Positions 61,258-64,000 of a stretch of DNA of 64,000 bases are shown piece by piece. Numbering within the stretch: the first letter of the stretch is position 1; the number at the start of each line of letters is the position of its first letter. Location of the stretch: NCBI GenBank assembly GCA_040218415.1, contig JAVJRN010000060.1:62001-126000 (forward strand), given 5' to 3'. This DNA comes from JAVJRN01 sp040218415. Its GTDB lineage: Bacteria; Bacteroidota; Bacteroidia; Cytophagales; Cyclobacteriaceae. The translations under genes and the position numbers were made by a program. The notes below the pieces were generated by a model. That model was not told the DNA's origin, ran no database searches, and was given only the letters and a program-made list of their open reading frames with translations.

Positions 61258-64000
61258 CTATTGAATGACAAACTTCACAGATTCATTGTTGATTTTTAGA
61301 ATGTATATTCTGTTTCTTTTGAGTTGGAAGGGTAATTCTGCCTGCTGGTCAGCGACGGTTACACTTCCAGAAAACACCTGTGTTCCATCCAAAGCGTAGA
61401 CATTCGTCCTAAATGTACCATCCTGATGATAGCGGATTTTCAAACCTTGAGCATTTCCATAAACCTTCAGATTAAGTGCACCAATTTCGTTTACTACGAG
61501 CACTTCCGCCTTTCTAAAAATGAGTTCGAATCTGTTAGAACCAGTGACTATACCAGATTGAAAATCAATGTTTTGTGCTAACCGAAGATCATGTGTTTTT
61601 CCAGATACTTTGTCGAGCAATAGCATTTCATAGTCGGCACTAATGTCTTCTTCAACCAAGGAAATTTTATACGTGGCTTCTTCAGCCAGATCTATACCCA
61701 GCTGTACGCGCACTTCATTCTTCTCATGAGGAACAGGAAGTCCTTGTATCGCATAAGGTTGATTATCCTGTAAGCTGTAAAAAGCAATCAACGGATTTCC
61801 TTTAATCTTTTTAGCGTCGAGCCCATAATCCTTCTCATACGTGGCAAATGGTGAAAGCGCCACCATGGTTTCATTGTATAGATCGTTCCCCGAAAGGCTA
61901 AGTTTAATCCTATGCAAATCTGAGTCATCTCGAAAGTGGTTATTCTCTCCATTATTACCTGTAGCCAATGTTTGCATAGCAGGCGTGAAGGTCAAATCAC
62001 CTCCGTCTGCATCACCCTCAACAAAAAATCCTTGTAGTGAGCCAATGTGTCCGTTCCATGAATTGCCTGTTGCTCCTTTCGCGGCTGCAGTAACGCCAGC
62101 GGTATTTATCGTCACATAATCTCCATTTCTGGTAATTGCTCCATTGGTGCCGGCATCATCCCAAATCCAAATATTACCAGTTGTATTGGTGCCCGGGAAG
62201 CTGTTATAATCAATGGCTGCTAAGTACGGGTTGCCTACTATTTTGAATTGCCCTGCAGGGAGCGATACCGTCACATTTCCTGAGTTAGGCGTTCCCGTCA
62301 ATGCTACATTTTGCGGCTGCCCATTCTCGAAAAACACAAAATAACCTTCACCAGCCACCATATTACCCCCATTCACGGCCTGAAAATCTGCGCCATCATG
62401 GGTATAAATGATACTTGCGCCAAGAGAAGAGATAGTTGCCGTGGTTACAGGACTACTGATCATCGAGTATAAGGAGCTTGTATTTGCTGAGACGGTACGG
62501 TTGGCTTTTACGGCTCCTGTTCCTGAAACAGTGCCGAGAATGACTAGCGAAGAGCCTGATTTCACTGTCAGTGTTGCTCCACTATTCAGCGTCAGGTTAT
62601 TGATTGCAAAATCACCATCGACTATCGGATCTTTGGCGACATTATCAACGACAATATTGTCACCTGATGTAGGGACAACCCCAGTATTCCAGTTGCTTGC
62701 TGTACCCCAGTCACTGCTGGTTGCACCATTCCAAATACTTGCCGCGCTTACGGATAAATTAACGGCCACATTTTGGCTTGACTTTCCTCCATTATTATCC
62801 TGAGCAATGACTTCAAAAGCGGCTATGCTTGCCCCAGTAGCATTCGTTGCTGGCGTCCAATAGGCATTGTTGCTCGCATTGATCAAAGCATTTCCACTTT
62901 GAGAAAATGCCGTTGCACTTCCTGCACTTGCCCCTATTTTAAGTGTGCCATTCGTCACAGATTGAACGACAAAAGCCTGAACAGTACCATCTGTGTCGGC
63001 TTCATCTCCTTTGGCAGTCATTTCAGTGAAAGTAATTTCTACTTCCTTATTCAACGAAGTAGTTGCCAAAACTCCAGAGAAAGCCGTGAATGTAGGCGTG
63101 GCGTTCACCTCATACTTGGCACTAAAAACCCCGTTACCATGGGTTCCAGCCACTACTAATCCATCAGTACTTCGAACGACCATATGTTCAACGACCACCT
63201 GACCAATATCGCTACTGCTTTCTTGGACCCATACCGTACTCGTACCATTGAGGCTATTGGTAGAATAAAGACCCGTACTTGTTCCTGCAAAATATCTTAA
63301 TCCATTGGCTAAAATTCCTACTGTTCTCACAGAAGTCCCGCTACCTGAGCCATCTGCGTTTTCTTCGAGATTACCACTTACATCTGACCAATTGGCTCCA
63401 CCATTCGTAGTATGCCATAAACTTCTCACAGAATAATTTGAAAAGCTGACCAGAATTTCATTACTATTTTCTGCATTCACGGTAACGCCAGAAATATATC
63501 CACTGCCTCGAGGAAAACCTGTTCCTGTAGAAATTTCTGCCACTGACGCATTGCCTCCAGCATTGGTGATTTTAAAGATTTTTCCTCCGGATGTTCCTAT
63601 ATAAAGCATTCCTTCTGTGTTGGTCGTGCCGATTTCGCTAATTCGATCAGTGCTTCCCGTTAAAGCAATCGATTTCCACCCGGTAGCTTCGTCCCCCGTT
63701 TTTGCCTGTGTATTTACCCATAGTACGCCCGTATTGTCTCCACCCAAATACAAGAGATTATCGTTTTTAGGATCGACATACATCGCGGCTATGAATGACC
63801 CTGACGTATAGCCCGTCGGTGAGTAGGGTTGGGTAAAGCCATTATAAGTGAGGTCGTCTGCATCGCTGTAAGTGAGTAAAAGGAGACTCCCATTTTGTGA
63901 AGACAACCATCGGGTTGTTCCATCGCTGCTCCAAGCACTATAGGATCCGTCTCCACCAAATGGGTCTCCCCAATTTTCCGTGCCATTTGTGCTATTCGTC
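61258..64000 (-). CDS. Large secreted protein, T9SS cargo-like (3' part; start beyond the right edge)
   Basis: At least 914 residues; the frame is open through position 64000, so the start is outside. Visible N-terminal part: BNR/sortilin-like repeats (LLYLGGDNTGVLWVN, GMLYIGTSGGKIFKI, LWHTTNGGANWSD, LRYFAGTSTGLYST). Middle: cadherin-like or Ig-like beta segments. The last ~400 residues resemble the 3' part of the protein at 11650: GNPYLAAIDYNSF, LQGFFVEGDADG, AIQGLPVPHEK, then a C-terminal sorting-like domain (KRNRIYILKINNESVKFVIQ). Probably a secreted surface protein; function unknown. Confidence 0.8.
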   Translation of the reverse strand, partial: TNSTNGTENWGDPFGGDGSYSAWSSDGTTRWLSSQNGSLLLLTYSDADDLTYNGFTQPYSPTGYTSGSFIAAMYVDPKNDNLLYLGGDNTGVLWVNTQAKTGDEATGWKSIALTGSTDRISEIGTTNTEGMLYIGTSGGKIFKITNAGGNASVAEISTGTGFPRGSGYISGVTVNAENSNEILVSFSNYSVRSLWHTTNGGANWSDVSGNLEENADGSGSGTSVRTVGILANGLRYFAGTSTGLYSTNSLNGTSTVWVQESSSDIGQVVVEHMVVRSTDGLVVAGTHGNGVFSAKYEVNATPTFTAFSGVLATTSLNKEVEITFTEMTAKGDEADTDGTVQAFVVQSVTNGTLKIGASAGSATAFSQSGNALINASNNAYWTPATNATGASIAAFEVIAQDNNGGKSSQNVAVNLSVSAASIWNGATSSDWGTASNWNTGVVPTSGDNIVVDNVAKDPIVDGDFAINNLTLNSGATLTVKSGSSLVILGTVSGTGAVKANRTVSANTSSLYSMISSPVTTATISSLGASIIYTHDGADFQAVNGGNMVAGEGYFVFFENGQPQNVALTGTPNSGNVTVSLPAGQFKIVGNPYLAAIDYNSFPGTNTTGNIWIWDDAGTNGAITRNGDYVTINTAGVTAAAKGATGNSWNGHIGSLQGFFVEGDADGGDLTFTPAMQTLATGNNGENNHFRDDSDLHRIKLSLSGNDLYNETMVALSPFATYEKDYGLDAKKIKGNPLIAFYSLQDNQPYAIQGLPVPHEKNEVRVQLGIDLAEEATYKISLVEEDISADYEMLLLDKVSGKTHDLRLAQNIDFQSGIVTGSNRFELIFRKAEVLVVNEIGALNLKVYGNAQGLKIRYHQDGTFRTNVYALDGTQVFSGSVTVADQQAELPFQLKRNRIYILKINNESVKFVIQ

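Overview
The window reads as chromosome of an AT-rich member of the Bacteroidota, most likely a marine or surface-dwelling Cytophagales-type bacterium; this placement is inference. The evidence is: several secreted proteins with type IX secretion (T9SS) C-terminal sorting domains, including one of 3,874 residues; a TonB-dependent receptor with a carboxypeptidase-regulatory-like N-terminus; a 7TMR-DISM/LuxR receptor; sulfatases; Bacteroidota-type promoters (TTG, about 20 bp, TAnnTTTG); and little use of Shine-Dalgarno sequences. I could not assign a genus.

Layout. 1-3.0 kb (minus): uvrA (5' part only), a LOG-family nucleotide hydrolase and a TIGR01777 epimerase-like protein. 3.0-4.2 kb (plus): two small exported proteins of unknown function. 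4.3-8.6 kb (minus): a beta-helix lipoprotein and a TonB-dependent receptor. 8.7-11.5 kb (minus): a solitary MoxR ATPase, a small hypothetical protein and two thioredoxin-fold proteins. 11.6-25.3 kb (minus): a T9SS cargo protein and a giant multidomain T9SS protein that share a module. 25.5-32.6 kb (minus): 7TMR-DISM-LuxR regulator, CLC chloride protein, methionine aminopeptidase, SPOR protein and fumarase C. 32.7-34.7 kb (plus): a NarL-type response regulator, a Cys-rich micro-protein, an unknown protein and a ferritin. 34.9-36.1 kb: an M43-type secreted protease. 36.2-40.6 kb (minus): sulfatase, GH43-like enzyme and a second sulfatase, a small carbohydrate locus. 40.9-44.3 kb: a micro-gene, a duplicated 3' fragment of a desaturase, an unknown exported protein and the intact acyl-CoA desaturase. 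44.5-49.1 kb: SpoU methyltransferase, YefM-YoeB toxin-antitoxin, mutS and a lipoprotein. 49.2-49.5 kb: tRNA-Gly and tRNA-Leu. 49.5-58.1 kb: a defence island. 58.3-64 kb: second desaturase, aldo/keto reductase, structured intergenic DNA, a small membrane protein and the 3' part of another T9SS protein.

The defence island sits directly behind tRNA-Leu. It carries a complete Wadjet (jetABCD) operon and an apparently intact sulfur-binding-domain/HNH restriction enzyme of the phosphorothioate-recognising type. Around them lie remains of a DNA phosphorothioation (Dnd) locus: the N-terminal part of dndC, the C-terminal part of an HNH nuclease and the first ~20 codons of a DndA-type cysteine desulfurase. 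I read this as a Dnd locus that was broken up and overtaken by Wadjet.

The most novel-looking signal is a set of three near-identical promoter/operator units, at about 32.66, 33.41 and 40.85 kb. Each has TTG, exactly 20 bp, a TAnnTTTG-like box, 5 bp and then a 17-bp palindrome (TTTAGAATNATTCTAAA type). They precede the response regulator, the Cys-rich micro-gene (next to ferritin) and an otherwise unseen 56-codon gene. This looks like a small coordinated regulon, possibly metal-responsive. Other points of note are a strongly structured intergenic element at 60.37-60.52 kb and a 254-bp duplication of the desaturase 3' end.
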